Assembly (NCBI GenBank): GCA_964529975.1 | Contig: CAZGXW010000025.1 | Coordinates: forward strand, 1-32,869 | Length of the DNA: 32,869 bases | Reading direction: 5' to 3' | Source: JADFMN01 sp964529975 | GTDB taxonomy: Bacteria > Armatimonadota > Fimbriimonadia > Fimbriimonadales > Fimbriimonadaceae | Part shown: positions 14,933 through 22,750 of the stretch, in pieces | How the letters are laid out: each line of letters starts with the position of its first letter | How positions within the stretch are numbered: position 1 is the first letter of the stretch | Notes under the pieces: generated by a model | What the model was told of the DNA's origin: nothing | Database searches by the model: none | The model's input: only the letters and a program-made list of their open reading frames with translations | Program-made: the position numbers and the translations under genes

Positions 14933-16312
14933 TTAGCGCCTCAGCATCGCTATTAAGTCTTCGGTCACCTGGTCGAACACCGTGAGGGCTCGGGCTGCGG
15001 CCTGATAACTGCGCTGATAGCGCATCATCTCGGTCATTTCGTCGTCGAGCGACACTCCGCTGACCGACTGGACCTGGTTCTCGATCTGCTGGCCGACGGC
15101 CTCCTCGGTCTTCGCCGCGGCGTCGTAGTACGCGGCTTGCGTCCCGATCGACCCGAGGTTCGAAGAGTAGAAGTCCTGGAAACTGCGGTTGCCTAGAGCG
15201 GCGAACGCCGTGTCCCGCATTTGCGAGAACGAGAGCGCGAGACCACCGTCGCCTGGTTCGCCTGTCAAGCCCGCGGCGATGGACCGCGGCGATCCCTTGA
15301 CGGTCCCACTCAGATCGAAGTCGATCGCGCCCGTCCGGGGAACGGCGTCGTTGAAGAACGCAATGCCCGTGTTGCCGTCCTGGTCGATGCCCGTCATATG
15401 CAAAGCGTTGAACTGCTCGCGCATCTCGTTCGCCAGAGCGTCGAGTTGGGTCTTCTGCGTGCTGACCTCGCTCAGGGCCTGAAAGATGCCAGAAAGTTCG
15501 CCGTTGCGCACCGTGTAGGTGATGCCGCCTGCGTCGAACGTCCCTGCGACCGGGTCGAAGGTGGTCGGCATCGGCCGCGCACCGACGCTGTCGACGATCG
15601 GATAGTTTGCGACGTAGACGGCGTAGGATCCGTCCTCGAACGTCTCGACCTTGGTGTCGATCAGTCCGCTCATTTCGCGCACAGCCATGTCGCGCTGGTC
15701 CATCAGGTCGTTGGCGTGCCCGCCTGTCGCGGCGTACTGTCGGATCTCCGTGTTCAGCCCGGCGATCTGCTCCGCCAATTGGTTGATCCGATTGACGGTG
15801 CTCTCGGCGGTCTTGGTCAACTGCGCCTCGTAGGAGAGGAGGTTGTTGTAAGTGCCCCTCACGCGCGAGGTCATCAGCGTTCCAGCGCTCTGGACCTGGA
15901 GCCGTGCGCCTGCGTCGTTCGGGTTGCTGCCGAGCGCGGACCACGCATCGAAGAACTTGTCCATCGATGCGGCGATGCCGCCGTCTCCGGGCTCGTTGAA
16001 GGCGGCCTCGACCTGCTTAAGGGTCGCGGCCAAAGTCTGGAACTTGCCGGAGTTGCCAAGGTTGTTGCGCGCGCTCGCCTCGAGATATCCGTCGCGGATG
16101 CGAGCGATCGCGCTTAGGCCGACGCCCTGACCGAGGGCCTTCCAGCCCTCGCTGTAATACGTCAGCGCGTTCAAAGCCTTGTACTCGACCGTTTGGCGCG
16201 AGTAGCCCCGCGTGTTGACGTTGGCGATGTTGTGCCCCGTCGTGTCGAGCCCGCGCTGGAACAGTCGCAGAGCGTTCGACGCCATGTTGATCGAAGAGAA
16301 CGTGCCGGGCAT
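14933..16312 (-). CDS. flgK: Hook-filament junction protein FlgK
   Basis: A 459-residue secreted protein, the first junction protein on the hook. It starts with SINMASNALRLFQRGLDTTGHNIANVNTRGYSRQ in the rod/hook N-terminal pattern and ends with VSLDDEMTEMMRYQRSYQAAARALTVFDQ, the axial C-terminal helix. The glycine-rich GEPGDGG repeats and variable domain are in between. ATG 16310-16312 is chosen over a longer upstream frame because AGGAGAAGG lies just before it and the family begins at this point. It is 16 bp behind flgN, its chaperone. Confidence 0.96.
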   Translation of the reverse strand: MPGTFSSINMASNALRLFQRGLDTTGHNIANVNTRGYSRQTVEYKALNALTYYSEGWKALGQGVGLSAIARIRDGYLEASARNNLGNSGKFQTLAATLKQVEAAFNEPGDGGIAASMDKFFDAWSALGSNPNDAGARLQVQSAGTLMTSRVRGTYNNLLSYEAQLTKTAESTVNRINQLAEQIAGLNTEIRQYAATGGHANDLMDQRDMAVREMSGLIDTKVETFEDGSYAVYVANYPIVDSVGARPMPTTFDPVAGTFDAGGITYTVRNGELSGIFQALSEVSTQKTQLDALANEMREQFNALHMTGIDQDGNTGIAFFNDAVPRTGAIDFDLSGTVKGSPRSIAAGLTGEPGDGGLALSFSQMRDTAFAALGNRSFQDFYSSNLGSIGTQAAYYDAAAKTEEAVGQQIENQVQSVSGVSLDDEMTEMMRYQRSYQAAARALTVFDQVTEDLIAMLRR

Positions 16313-16328
16313 GTGCCTTCTCCTGTCG

Positions 16329-16808
16329 CTAGGCGACGTTGTCGAGGACGAGGTTTCCGGCCTTGCCCTTCGTTGCGTACGGCCCCTGTTGCTCGTGCGC
16401 CACGCGGTCAACGATCGCGAGCGTTCCGTTGACGTACTCAAGCTCGTTCTCGATCAGCGCGCGATTGCGGTCGATGACCTCTTGCACGTTGCGACCGACG
16501 ACGATCACGCGGTTGGCGATCGACTGGACCTCCTGTGCTTCTGGCTTCTCGAGCACACCGACGAGGCTTCGAAGGTCGGGTTCGCACCCGAACTCTTCGG
16601 CCAGCCCTCGCGCCGATGCCACAGCCTGGTTGTCGATGTCCGTCATGCGGGTGAGGAGGCCGTCGATTTCGGGCTGGATCACTTCCAGCCGTTCGACCTT
16701 GCGCAGTGTGAGCGCGGCCGTCTGCTCGTGCAGTGAGAGCAGGAGCCTCTCTGCGGTCGAGAGCCAGTCCCACCACAGTGTTTGGAGTTGCTTAGTCTTC
16801 TTTGCCAT
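16329..16808 (-). CDS. flgN: Flagellar export chaperone FlgN
   Basis: A 159-residue mostly helical cytoplasmic chaperone that delivers FlgK and FlgL to the export gate. It has the FlgN-type beginning LWWDWLSTAERLLLSLHEQTAAL, long heptad helices, and a flexible end GPYATKGKAGNLVLDNVA typical of the family. It is directly upstream of its clients flgK and flgL. I see no flgM (anti-sigma factor) next to it, although flgM and flgN are often adjacent. Confidence 0.88.
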   Translation of the reverse strand: MAKKTKQLQTLWWDWLSTAERLLLSLHEQTAALTLRKVERLEVIQPEIDGLLTRMTDIDNQAVASARGLAEEFGCEPDLRSLVGVLEKPEAQEVQSIANRVIVVGRNVQEVIDRNRALIENELEYVNGTLAIVDRVAHEQQGPYATKGKAGNLVLDNVA

Positions 16809-16814
16809 TGTCTT

Positions 16815-17315
16815 TCAGTCCTTTGCCTGCGCGAGGTCGGTCGTGTTGACCACGCGTTGGGCCATGTCTACAAAAACGGTCTTTGCGATGCCGATCGAGG
16901 TCTTCGATTTGGCGACGCTGGTCGCGACTTCCTGGTCCAGGAAGTCTTTGGCGAGGTTGCCCATTTGTCCCGAGTCCTCTGCGAAGCTAGAGCGCCGCAT
17001 CTGCGAGAGCATCCCCTTCACGAACACGGCCTCGAAGTCCTCGCTCGCCTTCTCGAGCCGCTTGAGTTCGTACAACTTCTGATCGTCGAGCCTGCTCAGA
17101 TCGATGTGCCTCGTGCCCTTGTCGTCGGGCTCGCCGAGGACGTTCTCGACCAGGCTCTCGACCTTGGCGCGCTCAGGCGTGCCAGGTATCCCGAGCCAGC
17201 CCTCCAACTTCCGCTCGAGTTCCACTTGGAAGTCCTTGCGGAGTTCGGGGCGCGGCATCGTCGTCGGCTTGGTCCCGGCGATCGAAGCGGCCTCGGAAGA
17301 AATGCGAGTCGTCAT
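16815..17315 (-). CDS. flgJ: Rod-binding protein FlgJ (N-terminal domain only)
   Basis: A 166-residue protein with the FlgJ rod-capping domain in its second half: LEKASEDFEAVFVKGMLSQMRRSSF, then GNLAKDFLDQEVATSVAKSKTSIGIAK. It lacks the C-terminal muramidase that FlgJ has in Salmonella, so peptidoglycan must be opened by another enzyme. The first 80 residues are charged and not recognised. The ATG overlaps the flgI stop (ATGA), and flgN starts 6 bp further. Confidence 0.9.
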   Translation of the reverse strand: MTTRISSEAASIAGTKPTTMPRPELRKDFQVELERKLEGWLGIPGTPERAKVESLVENVLGEPDDKGTRHIDLSRLDDQKLYELKRLEKASEDFEAVFVKGMLSQMRRSSFAEDSGQMGNLAKDFLDQEVATSVAKSKTSIGIAKTVFVDMAQRVVNTTDLAQAKD

Positions 17316-18547
17316 TGGATCTTGATCTTCGCCTTCAGCGCACCCTGCGCGGCGAGCGCCTGCAGGATCGCGATGATGTCGCGCGCCGAGACCTGCAGCG
17401 TCTGCAAGATCTTGGCGAGGTCTCCGATCGTCGTGTTCGCGGGGATGGTGCCGATCTGCGTCGGCGTCTCCTCGGCATTGACGATGTTCTCTTGTCCGGT
17501 GACAGTGCGTCCTGGCGAGAACGGTGGCGGCTGGCTGACGAATGGGATCGCATCAATGCGCACTTGCAGCGAGCCGTGTGCGATCACCGCGGGGCCAAGC
17601 CGCACGTTGCCGCCGATCACGACGGTGCCGGTGCGCTCGTTGACGACGACGACCGCAGGCACGTCCGCCCTCACGATCGTTTGCTCGATCTGGCTCATGG
17701 CGCCCATGGCGTTGAGCGGATCGGGAATCTTGATCTCGATCGTTCCGCCGTCGATCGGTGTGACCGAGTAGCCCTGGATCTCCTTGCGCAGCGCGTCGGC
17801 GACTCGCTGCGAGGTCGTGAGGTCCGGGACGTACAGTTCGAAGAAAAGCTTGTTGCCCTCGAAAAGCACTTGCGTGTCGACGCCCTTCTCGACGATCGCA
17901 CCACCGGGAATAATTCCGACGTTCGTGTGGTTCTTGCGAACGCCAGACCCGCCGGCTGAGGCGTTGAAACCGCCGATGCTCACAGCGCCTTGCGCCATGG
18001 CGATCACCGACTCAAAGTCTGAAGGTCCGAAAAGTGGGGCCAAGAGGAGCGTGCCGCCCTCGAGGCTTTTCGCGTCTCCGAACGAACTGACGGTCACGTC
18101 GATCGTGTTGCCGGGCGCGGCGAACGGAGGAAGCTCCGCAGTCACCGTGACGACGGCGACGTTCTTCGGTCGGAACTTGGTCGCGTCGATGCTCGTGCCC
18201 CATCGTCGCAGGGCGTTCTCGATGAGGGTCGCCGTGAACGGCGTCTGTTGGCTGTCGCCCGTGCCGGCGAGGCCGACGACGACGCCAAACCCCTGGAGTT
18301 GGTTTGTGCGGACCCCACGGAAGCGGCCGATGTCCTTCATGCGGACGGCGATGCCGTTCTTCTCAGCCTCGGCGAGCGCCTTCTGGGCCTCGAGCCAAGC
18401 CTCTTGCAGTTTCTTCTCGTCCTCGGCCTGCTTGGCGAGTTGCTCCTTCGTCGGTGGCGGGGTCTGCTCAGGCGGGTTTTGGCCGCCCTGGGCGGACGCG
18501 CTGAGCGCGAGCCCAACCAGAAGGATGAATGCGATGCTCTTGTTCAT
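17312..18547 (-). CDS. flgI: Flagellar P-ring protein FlgI with extended N terminus
   Basis: A 411-residue periplasmic protein that forms the P ring in the peptidoglycan layer. After the signal peptide (SIAFILLVGLALSASAQ) comes an unusual insertion of about 45 residues: Pro-rich (PPEQTPPP), then charged and probably helical (AKQAEDEKKLQEAWLEAQKAL). The conserved body starts at VRMKDIGRFRGVRTNQLQGFG and continues with VVGLAGTGDSQQTPFT, GGTLLLAPLFG and FNASAGGSGVRKNHTN. The C-terminal part TTIGDLAKILQTLQVSARDIIAILQAL is as in other FlgI. It lies 9 bp behind flgH and overlaps flgJ by ATGA. Confidence 0.96.
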   Translation of the reverse strand: MNKSIAFILLVGLALSASAQGGQNPPEQTPPPTKEQLAKQAEDEKKLQEAWLEAQKALAEAEKNGIAVRMKDIGRFRGVRTNQLQGFGVVVGLAGTGDSQQTPFTATLIENALRRWGTSIDATKFRPKNVAVVTVTAELPPFAAPGNTIDVTVSSFGDAKSLEGGTLLLAPLFGPSDFESVIAMAQGAVSIGGFNASAGGSGVRKNHTNVGIIPGGAIVEKGVDTQVLFEGNKLFFELYVPDLTTSQRVADALRKEIQGYSVTPIDGGTIEIKIPDPLNAMGAMSQIEQTIVRADVPAVVVVNERTGTVVIGGNVRLGPAVIAHGSLQVRIDAIPFVSQPPPFSPGRTVTGQENIVNAEETPTQIGTIPANTTIGDLAKILQTLQVSARDIIAILQALAAQGALKAKIKIQ

Positions 18548-18556
18548 GTCGCTCCT

Positions 18557-19150
18557 TTAGAAAAGCCAGTCGATGATCTGCGTCAAGATGCCCTTGCGCT
18601 GTCGCTGGGAGATCAGGCCGGTTCCATCCATCTTCACTTCCGCCTCCGCGACGTCTGTGCTGAGGACCGTGTTGTTCGGCTTGATGTCCGTCGGTCGGAC
18701 GATGCCGCTGAACACGATTGTCTGCGTCTGCTTGTTCGTGATCAGGCTGCGCCGTCCCTCGACGACGAGGTTGCCGTTAGGCATGACCTGCTTGACTACG
18801 ACGCTCATGGTCGCGGACATCTTGCTGGTCTGACCGGTCGAGCCGCTACCGCTGACAGAACTGTTCGACCCGGTCGTGACCGGCTTGAAGAGGCTGTCGA
18901 GCAGCGACACGAAGAACTGTGCGCTCACGGCGTTGCTGTCGTTCTTGGTCGCCTGTGTCTGGGCCGTGAAGTTCGCGAGCGTGTTCTCGTTCACGATAAC
19001 GGTCAGGATGTCGCCGACTGTGCGCGCGACGTTGTCCGTGAACGGGTTGCGCGAAGAGGAGTTGAACAGCGATCCTGGGTTGCCCTTGCTCTGGGCAAAC
19101 GACATGGTCGCAATCACAACGAAGACGAAGATGGATACGAGAGTTTTCAA
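18557..19150 (-). CDS. flgH: Flagellar L-ring protein FlgH without a lipobox
   Basis: A 197-residue outer-membrane-ring protein. Family motifs are FTDNVARTVGDILTVIVNENT, KMSATMSVVVKQVMPNGNLVVEG, IVFSGIVRPTDI and LSTDVAEAEVKMDGTG. FlgH is normally a lipoprotein with Cys at the mature N terminus. Here the leader (KTLVSIFVFVVIATMSFAQSKG) has no cysteine, nor does the whole protein, so it should be processed by signal peptidase I. The start is TTG, overlapping the flgA stop (TTGA); the next ATG is inside the signal peptide. It is slightly shorter than typical FlgH. Confidence 0.95.
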   Translation of the reverse strand: MKTLVSIFVFVVIATMSFAQSKGNPGSLFNSSSRNPFTDNVARTVGDILTVIVNENTLANFTAQTQATKNDSNAVSAQFFVSLLDSLFKPVTTGSNSSVSGSGSTGQTSKMSATMSVVVKQVMPNGNLVVEGRRSLITNKQTQTIVFSGIVRPTDIKPNNTVLSTDVAEAEVKMDGTGLISQRQRKGILTQIIDWLF

Positions 19151-20280
19151 AGTTTCACCTCGATGGTGCCGGGCGCGATGGCCGTGCCCGAGAGTTCGGC
19201 GCCGGTCGCCGTAACGACCACCACCGTTTCCGAAGTCCGATCGACGGAGCGCACGCGGCCCGTCGTTTCTACAAGCGCGCCGCTCGAGCGCACGAGGACC
19301 TTGACCGTCATGCCGACGGTGATCTTGGAGAGCGCGTCGTTCTTGTCGACCGTGAGCGTCCGACTATTGATTCGTTCGCCGTCCACGAGGATCGCGATTC
19401 GCACGACGTACTTGCTGCCGTTCTCTTGCACGCTCTCGGCCGCGAGTTCGAGTTTGCCCAAGGCGACGGTGATCGTCTGGCCGGGCGACTCGCACACAAC
19501 GTTGACGTCGCCTCCGATGCGCTCACGAACAGCGCTGGTCGCCGCCGCGGCGAACATCTCGCCAGTGACCTGCTGGCCCTTTCGGCTGACTGCGACCTGG
19601 TTTGCGCCGGAGAACTTGTACGTTTCTGCCTCCTTGCCAAAGCGCAGGAGGCGGAGTCGCACCATTTCGGCCGACATCTTGAGAACGCCGCCGAACGCCG
19701 GAGTCATGGTGATTTCGAGACTGTTGAGTCGCACAGTCGCGTCCTTGTCGGCGACGACCGTCGCAATCTCGCCGAGCGTGAACGACTTGCCGGTGACCTC
19801 GACCGATTCCAGGAGTTGGATCTCGACCGATCCCGCTATCACGGCGGGAGCGGTTACGTTTGTTGAAGTCGTCCCACCTGGCTTGCCCATGCGCAACACG
19901 CCCGCAAGGCCGTCGCCTGCATCGACGACCTGCGGACGGTACGACGAAACTAGGAACCCGTTCTCGACGACCAGGCGCACATCGTCCGGGAACATTGCGA
20001 TTACGAGACGGCCAAGTTCTTTCTCGGATCCTGCATACGCGCCGAACACCTTGCCCTCGAGGTCGATGCGCAGGTCCGTCGGCGTCCCCGCGACCTGGAT
20101 GCGCGGATTGACGTCCGGGCCCTCCATGCTTGCGAGCCTTCCGTTCGTCACGGTGAGCGTCGCTTGCTTCGCGTAGACGACGCGGCCGTCTCGCACGAAC
20201 CGCAAGTACCCTTCGCCGTCGACGTGCACGGGCACGCTGAGCGGCGCGAAGGTGACGAGCGCGATGAGGGATGTGATCAA
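19147..20280 (-). CDS. flgA: P-ring chaperone FlgA fused to a FlgF/FlgG-like domain
   Basis: A 377-residue exported protein. The C-terminal half is FlgA, the periplasmic chaperone for P-ring assembly: ANQVAVSRKGQQVTG, then an SAF domain with ITVGMTVKVLVRSSGALVETTG, ETVVVVTATGAELSG and the ending IAPGTIEVKL. After a signal-like start (MITSLIALVTFAPLSVPVHV), residues 21-100 match the central domain of the rod protein FlgG encoded next door: DGEGYLRF...DGRVVY, NGRLASMEG, P.I.V, G.V and ELGRLVIAMF. The helices that build the rod are missing. The start is TTG 6 bp after the flgG stop, with AGAGGT upstream. The fusion looks genuine because the frame is continuous and there is no second start. Confidence 0.9.
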   Translation of the reverse strand: MITSLIALVTFAPLSVPVHVDGEGYLRFVRDGRVVYAKQATLTVTNGRLASMEGPDVNPRIQVAGTPTDLRIDLEGKVFGAYAGSEKELGRLVIAMFPDDVRLVVENGFLVSSYRPQVVDAGDGLAGVLRMGKPGGTTSTNVTAPAVIAGSVEIQLLESVEVTGKSFTLGEIATVVADKDATVRLNSLEITMTPAFGGVLKMSAEMVRLRLLRFGKEAETYKFSGANQVAVSRKGQQVTGEMFAAAATSAVRERIGGDVNVVCESPGQTITVALGKLELAAESVQENGSKYVVRIAILVDGERINSRTLTVDKNDALSKITVGMTVKVLVRSSGALVETTGRVRSVDRTSETVVVVTATGAELSGTAIAPGTIEVKL

Positions 20281-20286
20281 AGTGGA

Positions 20287-21075
20287 CTACCTCTTAAGGT
20301 TGTTGAGAATGCCGAGCATGTCGTCGGCGGTCTGGATCGCCTTCGAGTTGATCTCGTACGCGCGCTGGGCGGTGATCATGTTGACCATCTCCTCGACGAC
20401 CTGCACGTTGCTGCCTTCCAAGAAGTACTGATTGAGCATTCCTGCACCTTCAGTTCCAGGATTAGTCTGCGCGGGAGCTCCGCTACCGGCGCTTGCGAGA
20501 TAGAGGTTCTGACCCATGCGCGTAAGACCGGCGGGGTTGGTGAACACCACCAATTGGATCTGACCGACCTCAGTGACTTCGTCTTGGCCGGGGAGTTTCG
20601 CCGAAACGATGCCCGTCTGCGAGATGCTGATCTGTGACGATCCTGTCGGGATCGTCAGACCTGGCTCCAGAAGATAGCCGTCGGCGGACACCACTTGGTT
20701 GGCCGAGTCGATCGCGAACGAGCCGTCGCGGGTGTATGCGGCGGTCCCATCGGGAAGCGTGACCTGGAAGAAGCCCTCGCCGTTGATCGCCATATGCATC
20801 GGGTCGCCGCTGGGCTGGAAAGTGCCGAGCGAGAAACTGGTCGTGCTGCTGGCGAACCTGCTGCCGAGGCCGATCTGCGACGCTTGAGGCGTGGAGGCTG
20901 CTCCGCCTGCTGTCGCTCCAGCGGCCCGGAAGGTCTGATAGACCAGGTCCTGGAACTGGGCGCGCTGCTGCTTGAAAGCAGTCGTGTTCACGTTCGCGAG
21001 GTTGTTCGCAATCGTGTCCAAATTGTATTGCTGGGAGACCATTCCGGTCCCAGCCGTGTTCAGTGCTCGCATCAT
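20287..21075 (-). CDS. flgG: Flagellar distal rod protein FlgG
   Basis: A 262-residue axial protein forming the distal rod inside the L and P rings. It starts with ALNTAGTGMVSQQYNLDTIANNLANVNTTAFK, has the central domain INGEGFFQVTLPDGTAAYTRDG (about 97-190), and ends with EGSNVQVVEEMVNMITAQRAYEINSKA. Two ATGs in a row (21073-21075 and 21070-21072) could serve; GAGGT lies about 12 nt before the first. It is the second of two FlgF/FlgG paralogues and the closer match to FlgG. Confidence 0.95.
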   Translation of the reverse strand: MMRALNTAGTGMVSQQYNLDTIANNLANVNTTAFKQQRAQFQDLVYQTFRAAGATAGGAASTPQASQIGLGSRFASSTTSFSLGTFQPSGDPMHMAINGEGFFQVTLPDGTAAYTRDGSFAIDSANQVVSADGYLLEPGLTIPTGSSQISISQTGIVSAKLPGQDEVTEVGQIQLVVFTNPAGLTRMGQNLYLASAGSGAPAQTNPGTEGAGMLNQYFLEGSNVQVVEEMVNMITAQRAYEINSKAIQTADDMLGILNNLKR

Positions 21076-21183
21076 TTTCTGGCGGTTACCTCACGTCAGC
21101 AGGGTCGCTCGCCATCCATGACCTGTGCTCCGCGATCAGCGGTGCACCGCGCTTCCGGCCCTGTCCTTGGGCCAGTCCAGCGA
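21076..21183 (-). other. Gap between flgF and flgG with a palindrome
   Basis: A 108-bp spacer, the longest inside the flagellar run. It contains a perfect 12-bp palindrome GCGGTGCACCGC at 21139-21150 and a GGCCC/GGGCC stem nearer to flgF. It may hold a partial terminator, an RNA processing site or an operator. No gene is seen in it. Confidence 0.35.
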
Positions 21184-21903
21184 TTAGCGGTTCTGGATGC
21201 TCTGCAGCAACTTCTGCGTCATTTCGTCTTGACTCAGCGCTCCGCGCTGCGCCATCTCATAGATCCGGTTCAGAGCGATCATCGCGATCATTTCTTCAAT
21301 CGCGTTCACGTTCGAACCCTCAAGGGCGCCGGTCGCTAGCATCGGCTCGTCGATGGTCGTCATCGCCGATCCCATGAAGAGACCCTCTCCCTGCTTTTCC
21401 GCGCGGCCCGTGTACACACCGAGCGTCGACACTTGCGTGCCGTCGATGCTCACGCCGCCTTGCTGGTCGATCGAGACCGAACCGGCAGGGAGCGTGATCT
21501 CGCGACCAGCCGTGTCGAGCACGGGCAAGCCGGCCTGCGTGACGAGTTGGCGCTCCGCATTCAGCGTGAACGCGCCGTCTCGCGTGTACCGGACGCCGTT
21601 CGGCGTCTGGACGGCAAAGAACCCTTCAGGGGTCGTGATCGCGACGTCGAGCGGGTTGCCCGTCGACGTGACCTTTCCCGGCTCCATGACGGTGTACTTC
21701 TCCTTCATCCACGCGCCTGCGCCCAGGTCGCCGATGTACTGGCCCTGTGCGTTGTAGAGCGCGCGCTTGAGGGTGTCGTTGAACACCGCAGACTCGCGCT
21801 TGTAGCCCGTGGTCGAGACGTTGGCGAGGTTGTGGCTCACCAGGTCCAGCCAGTTCTGCGCTGCCTGCATTCCCGTCGCGGAGGCGTAAAGACCTCTTTG
21901 CAT
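21184..21903 (-). CDS. flgF: Flagellar rod protein FlgF (FlgF/FlgG family)
   Basis: A 239-residue axial protein of the proximal rod. N-terminal motif QRGLYASATGMQAAQNWLDLVSHNLANVSTTGYK, central ITTPEGFFAVQTPNGVRYTRDGAFTL and C-terminal GALEGSNVNAIEEMIAMIALNRIYE are typical. FlgF and FlgG are close paralogues; the name is given because this gene comes first and its product is shorter. ATG 21901-21903 is chosen because the family begins here; an upstream TTG would add 18 unrelated residues. There is no Shine-Dalgarno site, but a stem-loop stands directly upstream. This is the first gene of the flagellar run. Confidence 0.93.
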   Translation of the reverse strand: MQRGLYASATGMQAAQNWLDLVSHNLANVSTTGYKRESAVFNDTLKRALYNAQGQYIGDLGAGAWMKEKYTVMEPGKVTSTGNPLDVAITTPEGFFAVQTPNGVRYTRDGAFTLNAERQLVTQAGLPVLDTAGREITLPAGSVSIDQQGGVSIDGTQVSTLGVYTGRAEKQGEGLFMGSAMTTIDEPMLATGALEGSNVNAIEEMIAMIALNRIYEMAQRGALSQDEMTQKLLQSIQNR

Positions 21904-21913
21904 CCGACTTTGA

Positions 21914-21941
21914 CTATCGGTAGGAATGCCTGGGCCGATAG
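21914..21941 (-). promoter_or_regulatory. Stem-loop in the flgF leader
   Basis: CTATCGG (21914-21920) and CCGATAG (21935-21941) form a perfect 7-bp inverted repeat around 14 nt, ending 10 nt before the ATG. If transcription starts near 21954 the stem lies in a roughly 50-nt leader without a clear Shine-Dalgarno site. It could be a regulator site on DNA or a translational control element. GGA overlaps the start codon (GTCGGATG), which is the core of CsrA targets, but the rest of that motif is not convincing. Confidence 0.4.
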
Positions 21942-21960
21942 GCAGGGAAGTTGGCAATCT

Positions 21961-21966
21961 ACTTTA
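21961..21966 (-). promoter_or_regulatory. TAAAGT box, probable promoter of the flagellar run
   Basis: TAAAGT on the minus strand matches the TANNNT type seen elsewhere in the window and would start an RNA about 50 nt before flgF. I found no convincing sigma-28 (TAAA-N15-GCCGATAA) or sigma-54 promoter here. Confidence 0.4.
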
Positions 21967-22042
21967 GGTTTGGGGGATTTGAGCCCAATTCGTGGAACAA
22001 TGCGCCTCCCTGCGTGCCCCCTTGCCGTAGGTATTCCTGGGC

Positions 22043-22723
22043 ATGGAACTGAAGCGGCACCAGAAGGTCTTGGTGTGGGCGTGCGTGGCCGCGCTCGCCG
22101 TGTGGCTCGTCGCGCCGTTGCGCGCCGCCCTCCTGCCGCTCATCTACTACAACACGTACGTCCATGAGCTCTGCCATGCGCTCGCGGGGCTGCTTACGGG
22201 CGGAGTCGTCGAGTTCGTGCGCATCCACGCCGACGGAAGCGGCGTGACCCAGACCGTCGGCGGCAATCCTGTGATGCTCTCTTCGTCGGGCTACGTGGGC
22301 AGCGCGGTCGTCGGTGGAATGCTGGTCTACCTTTCACGCACCGAGAAGGGCGCGCGCCGCATGTTGTGGGTTGCAGCCGGCTTCATTGGTGGTGGACTGC
22401 TGCTCTTCGTCAGGGGAGACACAGTTGGCGTGCTTGCGGGAGTCGCGTGGTTGCTGGCGCTCGGCGCGAGCGCGCTCTTGATGCCTGGGAACGCGGCGGT
22501 CTTCACGGCCCAGTTCCTCGGAGTCCAGCAGTGCCTGACCTCGCTCTACGCGTTTCTTGCGCTTGTCAAGATCTCTGCCGGCGACCTCGGCCACAGTGAC
22601 GCCGCAAACATGGAGGCTGTGACAGGCATCCCAGCGGTGCTCTGGAGCCTGGCTTGGATGCTGCTCGGGATCGTGGCAGTGGGCATTGGACTGAGGGCCT
22701 CTTGGCAAAACCCGCCCAAGTGA
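22043..22723 (+). CDS. M50-type membrane metallopeptidase
   Basis: A 226-residue inner-membrane protein with about six hydrophobic segments. HELCH (41-45) in YYNTYVHELCHALAGLLTGG is a zinc-binding HExxH placed in the first part, as in M50B proteases. A later segment with polar residues (DLGHSDAANMEAVTGIP) could hold the third ligand, in the place of the NPDG-type motif. M50 proteases cut inside membranes, often in regulated intramembrane proteolysis. The substrate is unknown. It starts the rightward set of genes and is 27 bp before an SPFH gene, suggesting they work together. Confidence 0.85.
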   Translation: MELKRHQKVLVWACVAALAVWLVAPLRAALLPLIYYNTYVHELCHALAGLLTGGVVEFVRIHADGSGVTQTVGGNPVMLSSSGYVGSAVVGGMLVYLSRTEKGARRMLWVAAGFIGGGLLLFVRGDTVGVLAGVAWLLALGASALLMPGNAAVFTAQFLGVQQCLTSLYAFLALVKISAGDLGHSDAANMEAVTGIPAVLWSLAWMLLGIVAVGIGLRASWQNPPK

Positions 22724-22750
22724 CCGTCCGTACCTATTGAGGAGTCTCAA

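Noticed and set aside
14925..15944. A 339-codon minus-strand frame inside flgK
   Set aside because: It overlaps flgK in another frame, is extremely Arg-rich and shows no domain.
18248..20176. A 642-codon open frame on the plus strand
   Set aside because: It lies antisense to flgA, flgH and flgI, whose products have clear family motifs. The plus-strand translation is Arg/Ser/Thr-rich without domains, as expected of a shadow in GC-rich DNA.
21904..21960. Sigma-28 promoter before flgF
   Set aside because: TAAA and a GCCTATCG sequence occur, but with 19 nt between them instead of about 15, and the -10 match is poor.
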